Source of the DNA: UKL13-2 sp043793345
Lineage (GTDB): Bacteria; Pseudomonadota; Gammaproteobacteria; Burkholderiales; Usitatibacteraceae
DNA: 37,048 bases
Direction: 5' to 3'
NCBI GenBank assembly: GCA_043793345.1
Contig: JAYVXF010000232.1
Span: forward strand, 1-37,048
The notes under the pieces were generated by a model. That model had not been told where the DNA came from. It saw only the letters and a program-made list of their open reading frames with translations, and did no database searches. The position numbers and the translations under genes were made by a program. Below are positions 1 through 9,237 of this stretch, one piece after another. The first letter of the stretch is position 1; the number at the start of each line of letters is the position of its first letter.

Positions 1-1021
1 CCCAGTCGGCCAGCATCACCTCAATTTCGGCGACATGCGCACGGCGTGCGTCTTCGACCTGGGCGCGAACCTGCTCGAGGAGCGCGATTTTTGAAGCGAT
101 GGCCGGATCCTGTCGGCGGCTCTGAAATATCGGCAGATCGATGCGTACACCAATCGACAACATGTTCGAGAACGCCGGGCCACGCTGGGCGTAGGCAACT
201 TCGAGGCTCCAGTCGGGATGCTTGGCCGCCTCAGCTTGCCTCACATCATTTTCGGCCATGGCCTGTAGAGGCGCGTATATGGCCAGATGCGGATGCAGGT
301 CAAGATTTGCGGTCAGCTCCTGATGGCGATGCGCGAGCTGGTCGAACGCGGGCGGGCTATCCAGCGGCTGCTGCGCCGCAGTGCCAATCCAGCGCGTCAG
401 ATTCGCCTTCGACCGCGTGACCATGCGAGCAGCATCAATAATGCGATCCGCAAACTGCGCGACCGCGAGACGTGCGGCGAATGGATCGGCGGCCTGACCC
501 TTGCCGCCGGCGAGGGCGGCGTCGGCCGCGGTCATCTGCAACTCGCCTTCGCGCGACAACTCTTTCAACAAATCCAGTTGACGTTCAGCGAAGTAGCGCT
601 CGATCCACGCCAGCGCCACGTCGCGCCGCAGGTTGACCTGGGCGAGCGACAACATTGCCGCTTCTTTGCGTACCTCGGCACCGGCGCGATCACTGCGCAG
701 TGACAATTTCTCCGCGCGCGTGAATTCCTGCATGATGCCAATTTTGCGCATGGTCATGAAGTCACGCGTAAGACTGAAACGGTCAGCGGTATCGACCGGC
801 AGATTATCGATGCCGAGAATCAACTTCGGATCTGACCGTTCACCGGCGCTGATGGTGGATTGCTGCGCGGCGCGAAGCACGGCAGCCTGCGCCTCCACTT
901 GCGGCGCGTCTCTGGCGGCGAGGCGTTGGGCATCGGCCAGTGACAAAGGCTGAGCGGCGTGGCTGGCCGCAGCGGCGATGCTTAACGCCAGCGCATAAAT
1001 GCGAATAAAACGGGAATGCAT
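1..1021 (-). CDS. TolC-like outer-membrane efflux protein (CusC/CzcC type), 3' end outside window
   Basis: The frame is open from a start at 1021 to the window edge, giving 340 codons of a partial protein. It begins with a hydrophobic signal peptide ending near ASHAAQ, followed by PLSLADAQRLAARDAPQVEAQ-like helical sequence typical of outer-membrane efflux proteins. Long Ala/Arg/Gln-rich amphipathic helices follow, with IGIMQEFTRAEK near residue 95 and a second OEP repeat (LSIGVRIDLPIFQ) near residue 290. A GGAGG ribosome site lies 4 nt upstream of the ATG. Family members form the trimeric outer-membrane channel of RND metal or drug pumps. The small Cys/His-rich gene just upstream on the same strand suggests a metal pump, and CusB/CusA-like genes would be expected beyond the left edge. 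The metal is not determinable. The lack of a lipobox differs from classical CusC. Confidence 0.85.
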   Translation of the reverse strand, partial: MHSRFIRIYALALSIAAAASHAAQPLSLADAQRLAARDAPQVEAQAAVLRAAQQSTISAGERSDPKLILGIDNLPVDTADRFSLTRDFMTMRKIGIMQEFTRAEKLSLRSDRAGAEVRKEAAMLSLAQVNLRRDVALAWIERYFAERQLDLLKELSREGELQMTAADAALAGGKGQAADPFAARLAVAQFADRIIDAARMVTRSKANLTRWIGTAAQQPLDSPPAFDQLAHRHQELTANLDLHPHLAIYAPLQAMAENDVRQAEAAKHPDWSLEVAYAQRGPAFSNMLSIGVRIDLPIFQSRRQDPAIASKIALLEQVRAQVEDARRAHVAEIEVMLADW

Positions 1022-1089
1022 ACCACCTCCAGACAAAATTAACGAAACCCCGACTCCGAAAAAGTCAGGCGGTCAATGGAGGCAGGCGA

Positions 1090-1467
1090 TCAGATGCGGA
1101 AGCAGCAGTGGCGAATGGACAGCGGCGGGGACGTGGCGTGAAGCAGGGAAGGGATGCGCGTGGTCGTTGAAAACGAAGCTGGCTGAATGACCGGCAAAGC
1201 GATGGCAAATGCCGACGCAAGAGTTAGCGCGGGCAACGGCGCTGGCGAATCGTTTACATTCTGTTGCCCATCCTGACAATGCTTTTGGCAAAGACCAGGC
1301 TGCGCAATACCTGCGTGGTCGCAGCATGGATCTGCACTCACCATTTCGGTCTTTGCGTGGAGTGCGTCCGCCAACATCGGGCAGGCATAGGCCGACACCG
1401 CCAGTTGCATAAAAACCATCGCAACCAGCAGCCACAGCGAAACAATGCGTTTATTAATTCGTGTCAT
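1090..1467 (-). CDS. Small secreted Cys/His-rich protein, CopL/CzcI-like, of a metal-resistance operon
   Basis: A 125-residue protein. I chose the start at 1467 because MTRINKRIVSLWLLVAMVF begins a clean signal peptide ending near SAYA; an upstream in-frame start at 1539 would bury that signal. The mature part has ACPM, a CCDH motif, a CQKHC motif and a C-terminal RHCCFRI, a pattern of paired Cys and His suited to soft-metal binding. Small proteins of this type (CopL, CzcI and relatives) precede copper or Czc/Cus efflux genes and influence their induction. The 68-nt gap to the efflux-channel gene downstream on the same strand supports one operon. Assignment rests on architecture and context, not on a strong full-length family match, so treat the name as approximate. 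Confidence 0.6.
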   Translation of the reverse strand: MTRINKRIVSLWLLVAMVFMQLAVSAYACPMLADALHAKTEMVSADPCCDHAGIAQPGLCQKHCQDGQQNVNDSPAPLPALTLASAFAIALPVIQPASFSTTTRIPSLLHATSPPLSIRHCCFRI

Positions 1468-1629
1468 GCTCGTGTTTAGAGTGTAGTTCGAGCGGATGGT
1501 TCGTGCCTTACGGAGCTGATCAATTGCATTTGCCATCAATATAACGCTTCAGGGCTGGTTTAGCGCTTTCTGGGCGCGAACGCGTGTATCTGGGTAGACT
1601 TACGCGTCTGGATTTATTGGAGCGCCAGC

Positions 1630-3276
1630 ATGAATTCGTACAAATATAAATTTTTGCATGAAGCCGTGTTGGCGAGCGTGGCCGCCATCGTAACGATGAG
1701 CACCTGCCACGACGCGCGTGCGGTACACATTAACCCGGACGGGCTTGGCCAGCTATTGTTCTATCCGTACTACACGGTTCGTAATGGCAACGTGACCGCG
1801 ATGTCCATCGTCAATACGACGAGTCTGACCAAAGCGGTCAAGGTTCGATTCCTTGAAGGCAAGAATGGCCGCGAGGTGCTGGACTTTAATTTGTTCCTGT
1901 CGCCGACCGACGTGTGGACCGGTGTGGTGCTGCCAACGACGGACGGTGCCCGGCTTGAGACCGGCGACAATTCTTGCGTGACACCGAGTGACTTGTTCGG
2001 CAACGTGAGCGGCGAGATTCGCAACGACGCCGCCGGTCGACCGATCAATGTGTTCAGCAATAGTCAGTACACCGGTGCCAACGTGGATGATCCCGAGCAG
2101 AATGCGCTGGATCGGACCCGCGAGGGCTACATCGAGGTGTTCGAAATGGGCATCGTGGCCGATGCCACAATGACAGGCTTCATCAAGCATGCGCAGTCGG
2201 GTAGCACCTTGGGCCAGCCGGCGAACTGTGGCGCGCTCGATGCCTATGAAGGTTTGTCGACAGCTGCGCTGCCCGCCGTGAAGCTGCCGGGCAATTATCT
2301 GGTGTCACCCGGCGGCGGCCTTACCGGCCGCGCGAGCATCATCAATTCCGCCAGCGGCACTAACTTCACCGTTGACATCACCGCGCTCGATGGCTGGTGG
2401 GCGCCGCTGATGCCGGGGCCAGGCAACGTGCCGTATTCCGCACCGGGCGTGACCACGCCGTCGATTTCCCTGCAAGCGGGCATCGACACCGTGAGTTACG
2501 TTGCAATCACCGCCAATCCTGTGGCCGGTGTGCCGCCCGGCGTGGTGCGGGCCGTGTGGGCGACGCCGCGCGAGGCAGTGTCGGCGGTGTTGATGCGCAA
2601 TGGCGTTATCAACGAATTCGTGACTGACGCGGGCACGGTGTCGAAGACCGATTGGGTCATCACCATGCCGACCAAGCGCGACAGCATTGTGGTTGGGCGC
2701 GGAATTCCAAACCGCCCGTTTTCCAATAACTTCGCCAACGACACCCGCACTGGGGCGTGCGATGCATATACGCTGAATATTTTTAATCGTGAAACAGGCG
2801 GGATTGGCCTTCCGTTTCCGCCGGGCACTATTTTTCCGTTTGGACCGCCGTCGAGTGTGGTATCTGGCGCGCTGTGCTGGCAAGTTAACGTTTTAGAGTT
2901 TGCTCCTCTCACGTTGCTAGGCTCGACCAACAGCCACCAGCTTCCAGGCGCCGCGCGCGCATTTGGCACGACCGGCGCAATCAGCATCGGCGTGAACACA
3001 ACGTTTAGCCGCCGCACGCTGCAAGGCCCGAATGGCTGGGCGATGCTCATCTATGGCGGCACAGGCGCGACCCAAACCCAACAAAGCATCACGCCCCTCA
3101 CTGCGACCTTGAACGGCGTGGCGATTGTCGGTGGCACCGGTACGCATTTCGGGCTGCCGATCATCGGCGCAATGTTCCACAACTATACGAATACGGGAGT
3201 GGCTTCATCGTACGGCGGTGTCATCCCGCACAAGTACACGCGCAACATCGATGCCGTCAATCGTGGTGCGCCGTAG
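1630..3276 (+). CDS. Large secreted protein of unknown function (GLGQ/YPYYTVR family)
   Basis: A 548-residue protein with an N-terminal signal peptide ending around DARA (residue ~31). The mature protein opens with HINPDGLGQLLFYPYYTV, then an SIVNTT / KVRFLEGKN / VLDFNLFLSP block. I recall this block from uncharacterised proteobacterial exported proteins. Cysteines occur in pairs (DNSC with ANCG; TGAC with GALC), suggesting disulfides in the periplasm or outside the cell, which fits the nearby dsbB. The rest is rich in Gly, Thr, Asn and Val, as in beta-rich surface proteins. No transmembrane anchor, lipobox or LPXTG is visible. It stands alone, divergent from the metal-efflux operon. Function unknown; a surface or matrix protein is an inference only. 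Confidence 0.8.
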   Translation: MNSYKYKFLHEAVLASVAAIVTMSTCHDARAVHINPDGLGQLLFYPYYTVRNGNVTAMSIVNTTSLTKAVKVRFLEGKNGREVLDFNLFLSPTDVWTGVVLPTTDGARLETGDNSCVTPSDLFGNVSGEIRNDAAGRPINVFSNSQYTGANVDDPEQNALDRTREGYIEVFEMGIVADATMTGFIKHAQSGSTLGQPANCGALDAYEGLSTAALPAVKLPGNYLVSPGGGLTGRASIINSASGTNFTVDITALDGWWAPLMPGPGNVPYSAPGVTTPSISLQAGIDTVSYVAITANPVAGVPPGVVRAVWATPREAVSAVLMRNGVINEFVTDAGTVSKTDWVITMPTKRDSIVVGRGIPNRPFSNNFANDTRTGACDAYTLNIFNRETGGIGLPFPPGTIFPFGPPSSVVSGALCWQVNVLEFAPLTLLGSTNSHQLPGAARAFGTTGAISIGVNTTFSRRTLQGPNGWAMLIYGGTGATQTQQSITPLTATLNGVAIVGGTGTHFGLPIIGAMFHNYTNTGVASSYGGVIPHKYTRNIDAVNRGAP

Positions 3277-3594
3277 TGGTCAATGCGGAAAATATCGCTG
3301 CGACTTGCGCTTCTGCCGGCACACCCATATTGGGCAAATTTTTTGAAGCATTGCCTTTGCATCGCGCTAACGGAACATACCGCACAGTGCAACCTCACCG
3401 GCCGCGTCACGTCGATCATGTTCCATATCGGCGCGCTGTCAGGTCGCAAATGTGCGCTAGCCACTGCAGGTATTTTGTCAAACACTAGCACCGGCGCGCC
3501 GTTCAGAGCAAAATGCCGCTGAGATGCGCGTGAATAGGCGATCTAGCAGCCGATTTCCCGTGAGTCCGACAGGCTGCTACGTACTGTTATGCCG
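3277..3594. other. Intergenic stretch without a convincing gene
   Basis: Short open frames here (70 to 79 codons) have no ribosome site and no recognisable protein sequence. The only structure I see is a hairpin near the right end. Confidence 0.6.
3544..3579. repeat. Hairpin with 8-bp perfect arms (possible terminator or REP-like unit)
   Basis: TAGCAGCC at 3544-3551 pairs with GGCTGCTA at 3572-3579 around a 20-nt loop containing GAGTCCGACA. Sequences with a GTCCGACAGGCTGC core recur between genes in proteobacteria. There is no strong T-run, so it is not a clear intrinsic terminator. Confidence 0.5.
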
Positions 3595-3801
3595 CTAAAT
3601 TGTCTTGTCGTTGCTGTCGGTGCGGTTGGTGCAGCGCCGCCACAAACCTTCCAGCGGCGCCGCGATGTCGAAGTGCTGCATCAAATGTGCGAGGCCGAGC
3701 GTGGCGGATCCCAAGCCCCAGACGAAACTCTGAATGTTGACCGCGAGGATGCCGAATAAGGCAAAGCCACGCAGAGCATCGATCAAGTCGTCGCGTGGCA
3801 T
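3595..3801 (-). pseudogene. DUF418/YeiB-type membrane protein, N-terminal remnant
   Basis: The 68-residue reading frame starts with IDALRGFALFGILAVNIQSF and then VWGLGSATLGL. This is the highly characteristic first membrane segment of DUF418 (YeiB-like) proteins, normally around 350 to 420 residues long with about 8 to 10 membrane helices. After about residue 36 the sequence stops resembling the family and ends at a stop codon, so more than 80% of the gene is missing. It lies 42 nt downstream of dsbB on the same strand, with no clear ribosome site. I infer a decayed gene truncated by deletion. Confidence 0.65.
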
Positions 3802-3843
3802 GCGGTGATTGTTGGGATGGGAATGGGTGTTGTAGAGCGCGCG

Positions 3844-4359
3844 TTAATTGCGCGCACTTCGCAGCAGCTTAACCAACACGAATTCGCAAATGGTCAACAA
3901 AGCCAAAAAACAAATCAGCGACCACAACGGCACACTGACGCCAAAAATCGGTGGATATTTGTCCGCGCAGCCGCCGTATGCGGCGAGAAATTCCGGCCAC
4001 CAGCCACGCATCGGCAAGCCGTAAACGAATTCACCGACCGGGTCTGTGAGGCAACTCGCCATCGTGTCCCCTTTACTGACCTGCCAGATGGCAAGACCCG
4101 CGCCAACTGCGGCGAATAGGCCAAGCACGCCTGCCACCACCATCGCGCCGACACGCGCTGGACCCACGGTCGCGGCGAAAAGCGCGACCACGGCAATGGC
4201 TAAGTAGACGTAGCGTTGCAGAATGCACAGCGGGCACGGCTGTTGACCTTGGCTGTATTGCAAATAATAGGCTGCGACCAGCAGCGCCACACAGACCGCA
4301 CTGATGAGCGAAAAAATTGTGCGCGTGGATGTTTCGGACATCGTTATTTTCTTGGTCAT
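3844..4359 (-). CDS. dsbB: Disulfide bond formation protein B (DsbB)
   Basis: A 171-residue inner-membrane quinone reductase that reoxidises DsbA. Four hydrophobic helices are visible (about residues 14-33, 49-66, 70-91, 142-164). The first periplasmic pair is CPLC (Cys42/Cys45), and the second pair is Cys103 (MASC) and Cys131 (GGCADK), both in the expected loops. ILQRY after CPLC is family-typical. The start could be residue 1 (4359) or Met7 (4341); neither has a strong ribosome site. The gene begins only 12 nt after the glutamate dehydrogenase stop, so translational read-on from that transcript is likely. Secreted proteins with paired cysteines nearby (the 1630-3276 product) could be clients, but that is only context. 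Confidence 0.95.
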   Translation of the reverse strand: MTKKITMSETSTRTIFSLISAVCVALLVAAYYLQYSQGQQPCPLCILQRYVYLAIAVVALFAATVGPARVGAMVVAGVLGLFAAVGAGLAIWQVSKGDTMASCLTDPVGEFVYGLPMRGWWPEFLAAYGGCADKYPPIFGVSVPLWSLICFLALLTICEFVLVKLLRSARN

Positions 4360-4371
4360 TTCAAATGGAGA

Positions 4372-7300
4372 TCAGACCAGCACTCTTAGTTCCCGCAGCA
4401 TTACCGACAGCATCGCCAAATCGCTTTCGCGCGCCAATTTTAATTCCGCCATCACTTCCCGCATCCGCGCGAGAGCCTTGTCGTGATGCGTTTCCCACGC
4501 CGCGATCAACGCAGCGGGCTCGTCAAGTTGAGGGGAAAGTTTCAACACACCGGCTGCGAGCTGCCTCTGCAAATTAGCAAGGTCGTCGCGCATCGCTGCA
4601 CGCGCCATCGTCTGCCACTGCGATTGATAGGGAAGGCTGGCGACTTGCCCGGCCAGCCAGCGCAAACCCACCTTGCCCGCCAGCGCAAAATACACGGCTG
4701 CTGCGAGTGCCACTTCGCGCTTTAATTCCGCCGATATTTCGACGATGTCGAGCACCGAATACATGGCATACAGTCGCGCGGCAGCACTGGCGAGGTCGGC
4801 TGGCACACCCTTCGCGGTGAGCTTCGCCTCAACGTCCTGCAACGCCTCCAGATCCTCGTGCGACAAAAATTGCGGCAGGCGTTCAGAAATCGTCGCCACG
4901 CCTGGCGCAAAAAATTCCAGCACCTTGGCAATCGGCATGCGATCCGTGCGGCGGCGCAGGAACCACAGCGTGCCGCGCAGTACCAGATGGCCGGCGTCGA
5001 TCAACATGTCGTTTTGCACGGCGGCGGGGACCTTTCCATCGAGCGCGTCGATGCGGCTCCACAAATCACCCACCAGAAAAATATCACGGGTGAGAATAAA
5101 GCAGCGCACCACGTCAGGCGCGGTCGCGCCGGTTTCTTCGCGCATGCGATGCACGAATACACTGCCGGTGCGGTTGATGGTGCTATTGGCGATTTCTGTC
5201 GCGATGATCTCGCGTTTCAACGGATGCTTTTGCATCACGCCGCTGAATTTTTGCTGTAACGCAGTCGGGAAATAAGTGATGAGCGCATCGGCCACGTAGT
5301 TGTCGTCGATCAGATCCGATTTCAGCAAGTCATCGAACAACTCCATCTTGCTGTAAGCCAGCAACACTGCGCGTTCCGGCGAAGTCAGGCCTTGTTTTTT
5401 CGCCTTACGCTCACTCATGTCTTCGTCGCTGGGCAAATATTCCATCGCGCGGTTCAGCCGGGATGTTTTTTCGAGATGACGAATAAAACGTGCCTGCGCG
5501 TCGATCAATTTTTCGCCACGCACGCCCGATACTGACAGCGTCTGCGTCTGGAAATAATTATCCTTCAGCACCAGTTGCCCGACCTCATCGGTCATCCCGG
5601 CGAGAAAAGCGCTGCGGTCTTTCCCGGTGAGCTTGCCCGCGTCGATCATTGCGCCGACGAGAATCTTGATATTGACCTCGTGATCCGAGCAATCGACGCC
5701 GGCCGAATTATCGATTGCATCGGTGTTGATGCGTCCACCATGGCGCGCGTATTCGATGCGGCCCAGTTGCGTGAAGCCAAGATTGCCGCCTTCGGCAACG
5801 ACTTTGCAGCGCAGCTCGTTACCGTTGATGCGCAGCGCATCGGTGGCGCGGTCGCCGACTTCTGCGTTCGATTGCGTACTCGCTTTAACGTAGGTGCCGA
5901 TGCCGCCGTTGTAAAACAAATCGACCGGCGCTTTCAGAATTGCGCGCATCAATTCAATCGGCGTCAGCGTCTCGCCAGCCATCGCGATGCCGAGCGCCGC
6001 TTTCACCTCCGGCGTGATCGCAATGGTTTTGGCACCACGCGAAAATATGCCGCCGCCTTTGGAGATCAGCGCCTTGTCGTAATCCTCCCAGCTTGATCGC
6101 GGCAGCGCGAACATGCGCTCGCGTTCCTTGAAACTTTTCGCCGCATCCGGATTGGGGTCAAGAAAAATATGCCGATGATCAAACGCTGCCAGCAGACGAA
6201 TATGTTTTGACAGCAACATGCCATTGCCGAAAACGTCACCCGACATATCGCCAACGCCGGCGACGGTGAAATCAGTCGTCTGCGTGTTGATGCCGTTTGC
6301 GTGCGTGTCGGCAGCGCCCGCAGGCACATTGCTAATCTCGCGAAAATGCCGCTTGACACTTTCCCATGCGCCCTTGGCAGTGATGCCCATTTTCTTGTGG
6401 TCGTAGCCGACCGAGCCCCCCGATGCGAACGCATCCCCCAGCCAGTGTCCGTACTCGGCCGAAATTGCATTCGCGTAGTCCGAAAATGTCGCGGTACCTT
6501 TATCGGCTGCGACCACCAGATACGCGTCATCCGGATCATGTCGAACCACATGCAGTGGCGCCACCACTTTGCCCTTGACGAGATTGTCGGTCAGGTCAAG
6601 CAGGCCGCGCAGAAAATTTTGATAACACGCCACACCTTCCTGCAAGTACGCTTCGCGGTCACTCGCAGGCGGTGCGGCTTTCAGCACGAATCCGCCTTTG
6701 GAACCGACCGGCACGATGACCGCATTCTTGACCATCTGCGCCTTGACGAGACTCAATACTTCGGTGCGGAAATCTTCCGGTCGATCCGACCAGCGCAATC
6801 CGCCACGCGCGACCTTGCCGCCACGCAAGTGAATGCCTTCGAATCGCGGCGAGTAAACAAAAATTTCGAACAACGGTTTTGGTTCAGGCAACTCCGGCAC
6901 CTTCGCCGATTCGAGCTTGAATGACAGGTAAGATTTTCTGATGCCCAATTTATCCGGCTGATAGTAATTGGTGCGCAGCGTCGCCTGCATCACCGCGAGG
7001 AAGCGCCGCAGAATGCGATCTTCATCCGCATTCGCGACTTCATCGAGTGTGGTGGCGATGGCATCAATAATTTTATTCTCGTCCGCAGCGCGTGTGCCGA
7101 CGTGATCCGGGTCAAGGCGCGTGTGAAACAGAAGCACCAATTGTTGGGTGATGTTGGCGTGCTTTGCCAATGTTTGTTCAATATATTGCTGGCTGAACGT
7201 GAAGCCTGTCTGCTTCAAATATTTTGCATACGCGCGCAACAACATGATTTCATCACTCGCGAGCGTGGCGGCAAGCGTTAAGCGATTGAAGCCGTCGTTT

Positions 7301-9237
7301 TCAACATCGTGTTTCCAGATCCGCGCAAACGCGGCGTCGAATTTCGCTTTGACGCTGTCAAGGTTCAGGTTCGCAAAGCCATGACTGAGACCGAAATCGT
7401 GAATATGCAGCGGCGGGAGACTGTTGCGTGCGATGACATACGAGCGCTCGTTCTCGACTTTGACGCCCATGTTTTCCAGCATCGGCAGCGACGCCGAAAG
7501 CGCTACCGCGTCGCCCAGTTTGATGAGCCGAAAGCGCAACGACTCCGCAGTGGCTGCAGGCGGCCGATACAGCGACATGGCAATCGGGCTGTCGACCGTT
7601 AACGTTTTCGCGGCGACGAAATCAGCGACCGCCTGCGAGGCGCTCACGTCTTCGCGATAGGCGGCGGGGAAGGGCAACACGAAGTCGCGCCGCGCCTGAT
7701 TGGCGATATCTTCGCCCAGCCCCGGCGACTGGCTGACCAGGGTGAATACGCCGTCTTCCCATTTGCGCAGCGCAAACACCACTTCCGCTTCCAGCGCCTT
7801 GATGTCGGCGTGCACCACCGCTGTCGGCGAAGTGCGGATCAGCATGTGGATGCGTGCCAGCGCCGACTCGGACAGCTGCACGTTGAATTCGCTGCTGATG
7901 CCATTGAAGCCGCGCTTTAATATCTCCTGCAATTTCATGCGCGTTTCGGTGTTGTAGCTTTCACGCGGCAGGTAAATCAGGCAGGAATAAAACCGCGCAT
8001 AAATGTCCTGTCGCACGAACATGCGCGTGCGGGCACGCTCGCCCAGACGCAGGATGCCCATGGCGGTCGCAAACAATTCATCATCGCCAATCTGGAATAA
8101 TTCATCGCGCGGAAATGTTTCCAGAATAGAGAGCAGATTTTTTGCCGCGTGGCCCGACGGCGGAAAACCGGCGCGACGCATCAGCAGCGAAATTTTACGG
8201 CGCAGCAGCGGAATCGTTTGCGGATCCGCGTGATAAGTCGAAGGCGTGTAGAGACCGATCATGCGGCGCTCGCCGATGACATTTCCCTGCTCGTCAAATT
8301 TTTTCACACCGATGTAATCGAGATAGCCGGGACGGTGCACTGTTGCCCGCGAGTTGGCCTTGGTCAACACCAATAGCTGCGGCTTTCGCGCCAGCGCTTT
8401 TAACGCGGCGGGTAATTCGTTGAAGCTTTGCGAAACACCGCCGAGCTTGGGCTCGCGCAAAATTCCCAGGCCAGACTTTGGCACGATCTTCAATATATCT
8501 GTGCCGTTTTGCTGCGTCAATTCGTAGTCGCGATAGCCGAGAAAAGTGAAATGCTGATCAGCCGTCCACGCCAGAAACGCGCGCGCTTCGTCCAATTCCT
8601 CCAGCGGCACGACCTTGGCAGCGCCGCTCATGTTGGCCAGCATCTCGGCAATTTTGGCTTTCATCAATGGGAAGTCTTCAACCGCTGCGCGCACATCGTT
8701 CAACACTGAAACCAGCCCGTCACCGAGCGCCTTGATGCGCGCCGGATCGGTGATGCGCTCGACCTCAACGTGAATCCAAGACTCGACGTGCGTTCCGGTC
8801 CTGGCGTCGTCAAGCGTCGTCAACACGCCATGCTGGTCGCGGCTCGCATCAAACAGCGGATGCAGCACCAGCTGGATCGCGATGCCCTGCCGGTTGATCT
8901 CCATCGCGATCGAATCGACCAGAAATGGCATGTCGTCGTTGATGAATTCAATGACGGTGTTGGCCGCGTCCCAACCGTTCTCGGCAAGCTTCGGATTGAA
9001 AATGCGCATCTTCGGCGCGCCGCGCTGAAATGCATTGCCGAACGCAAAATGCGACAACGACAGCGTCGCCCATTCATTCGCATCACGCGCGATGAAATCA
9101 TCGACGTCGACTTCGTTGCAATATTTGGCCGCAAATGCTTTCGCCTGTTCGCGTTGTGCGGCGGGTGCCTTGGCGGCAATCAGCTTTTCAATTTCAGTTA
9201 ACAGCGCGGCTTTGCGATTTTGTGCCTGAGTCGACAT
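4372..9237 (-). CDS. gdhB: NAD-specific glutamate dehydrogenase, large (180-kDa) class
   Basis: A 1621-residue enzyme that oxidatively deaminates glutamate to 2-oxoglutarate and ammonium with NAD. The length matches the bacterial 180-kDa class (about 1,550-1,650 residues). The N-terminal third carries regulatory sequence (DMPFLVDSIAMEINRQG near residue 105; FTFLGYRDYEL near 235). The catalytic core has KAQMVKNAVIVPVGSKGGFV near residue 845, RGGLRWSDRPEDFRTEV just before it, and the dinucleotide-binding part with KVVAEGGNLGFTQLGR further on. I chose the Met at 9237 (MSTQAQNRK); an in-frame Met at 9336 would add 33 residues of unconserved-looking sequence. Upstream ribosome sites are weak for both. 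With alanine dehydrogenase next door on the same strand, it points to use of amino acids as carbon and nitrogen source. The gene is intact. Confidence 0.95.
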   Translation of the reverse strand: MSTQAQNRKAALLTEIEKLIAAKAPAAQREQAKAFAAKYCNEVDVDDFIARDANEWATLSLSHFAFGNAFQRGAPKMRIFNPKLAENGWDAANTVIEFINDDMPFLVDSIAMEINRQGIAIQLVLHPLFDASRDQHGVLTTLDDARTGTHVESWIHVEVERITDPARIKALGDGLVSVLNDVRAAVEDFPLMKAKIAEMLANMSGAAKVVPLEELDEARAFLAWTADQHFTFLGYRDYELTQQNGTDILKIVPKSGLGILREPKLGGVSQSFNELPAALKALARKPQLLVLTKANSRATVHRPGYLDYIGVKKFDEQGNVIGERRMIGLYTPSTYHADPQTIPLLRRKISLLMRRAGFPPSGHAAKNLLSILETFPRDELFQIGDDELFATAMGILRLGERARTRMFVRQDIYARFYSCLIYLPRESYNTETRMKLQEILKRGFNGISSEFNVQLSESALARIHMLIRTSPTAVVHADIKALEAEVVFALRKWEDGVFTLVSQSPGLGEDIANQARRDFVLPFPAAYREDVSASQAVADFVAAKTLTVDSPIAMSLYRPPAATAESLRFRLIKLGDAVALSASLPMLENMGVKVENERSYVIARNSLPPLHIHDFGLSHGFANLNLDSVKAKFDAAFARIWKHDVENDGFNRLTLAATLASDEIMLLRAYAKYLKQTGFTFSQQYIEQTLAKHANITQQLVLLFHTRLDPDHVGTRAADENKIIDAIATTLDEVANADEDRILRRFLAVMQATLRTNYYQPDKLGIRKSYLSFKLESAKVPELPEPKPLFEIFVYSPRFEGIHLRGGKVARGGLRWSDRPEDFRTEVLSLVKAQMVKNAVIVPVGSKGGFVLKAAPPASDREAYLQEGVACYQNFLRGLLDLTDNLVKGKVVAPLHVVRHDPDDAYLVVAADKGTATFSDYANAISAEYGHWLGDAFASGGSVGYDHKKMGITAKGAWESVKRHFREISNVPAGAADTHANGINTQTTDFTVAGVGDMSGDVFGNGMLLSKHIRLLAAFDHRHIFLDPNPDAAKSFKERERMFALPRSSWEDYDKALISKGGGIFSRGAKTIAITPEVKAALGIAMAGETLTPIELMRAILKAPVDLFYNGGIGTYVKASTQSNAEVGDRATDALRINGNELRCKVVAEGGNLGFTQLGRIEYARHGGRINTDAIDNSAGVDCSDHEVNIKILVGAMIDAGKLTGKDRSAFLAGMTDEVGQLVLKDNYFQTQTLSVSGVRGEKLIDAQARFIRHLEKTSRLNRAMEYLPSDEDMSERKAKKQGLTSPERAVLLAYSKMELFDDLLKSDLIDDNYVADALITYFPTALQQKFSGVMQKHPLKREIIATEIANSTINRTGSVFVHRMREETGATAPDVVRCFILTRDIFLVGDLWSRIDALDGKVPAAVQNDMLIDAGHLVLRGTLWFLRRRTDRMPIAKVLEFFAPGVATISERLPQFLSHEDLEALQDVEAKLTAKGVPADLASAAARLYAMYSVLDIVEISAELKREVALAAAVYFALAGKVGLRWLAGQVASLPYQSQWQTMARAAMRDDLANLQRQLAAGVLKLSPQLDEPAALIAAWETHHDKALARMREVMAELKLARESDLAMLSVMLRELRVLV

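Noticed and set aside
46..953. Three overlapping plus-strand open frames at the left edge
   Set aside because: They are antisense to the outer-membrane efflux gene, whose minus-strand frame is open throughout and has a signal peptide and a ribosome site.
2305..2883. A 192-codon minus-strand open frame
   Set aside because: It lies inside the secreted-protein gene with Arg/His-rich shadow composition and no start signal.
4673..5275. A 200-codon plus-strand open frame, and others up to 9201
   Set aside because: All are antisense to the glutamate dehydrogenase gene, which has continuous family motifs.
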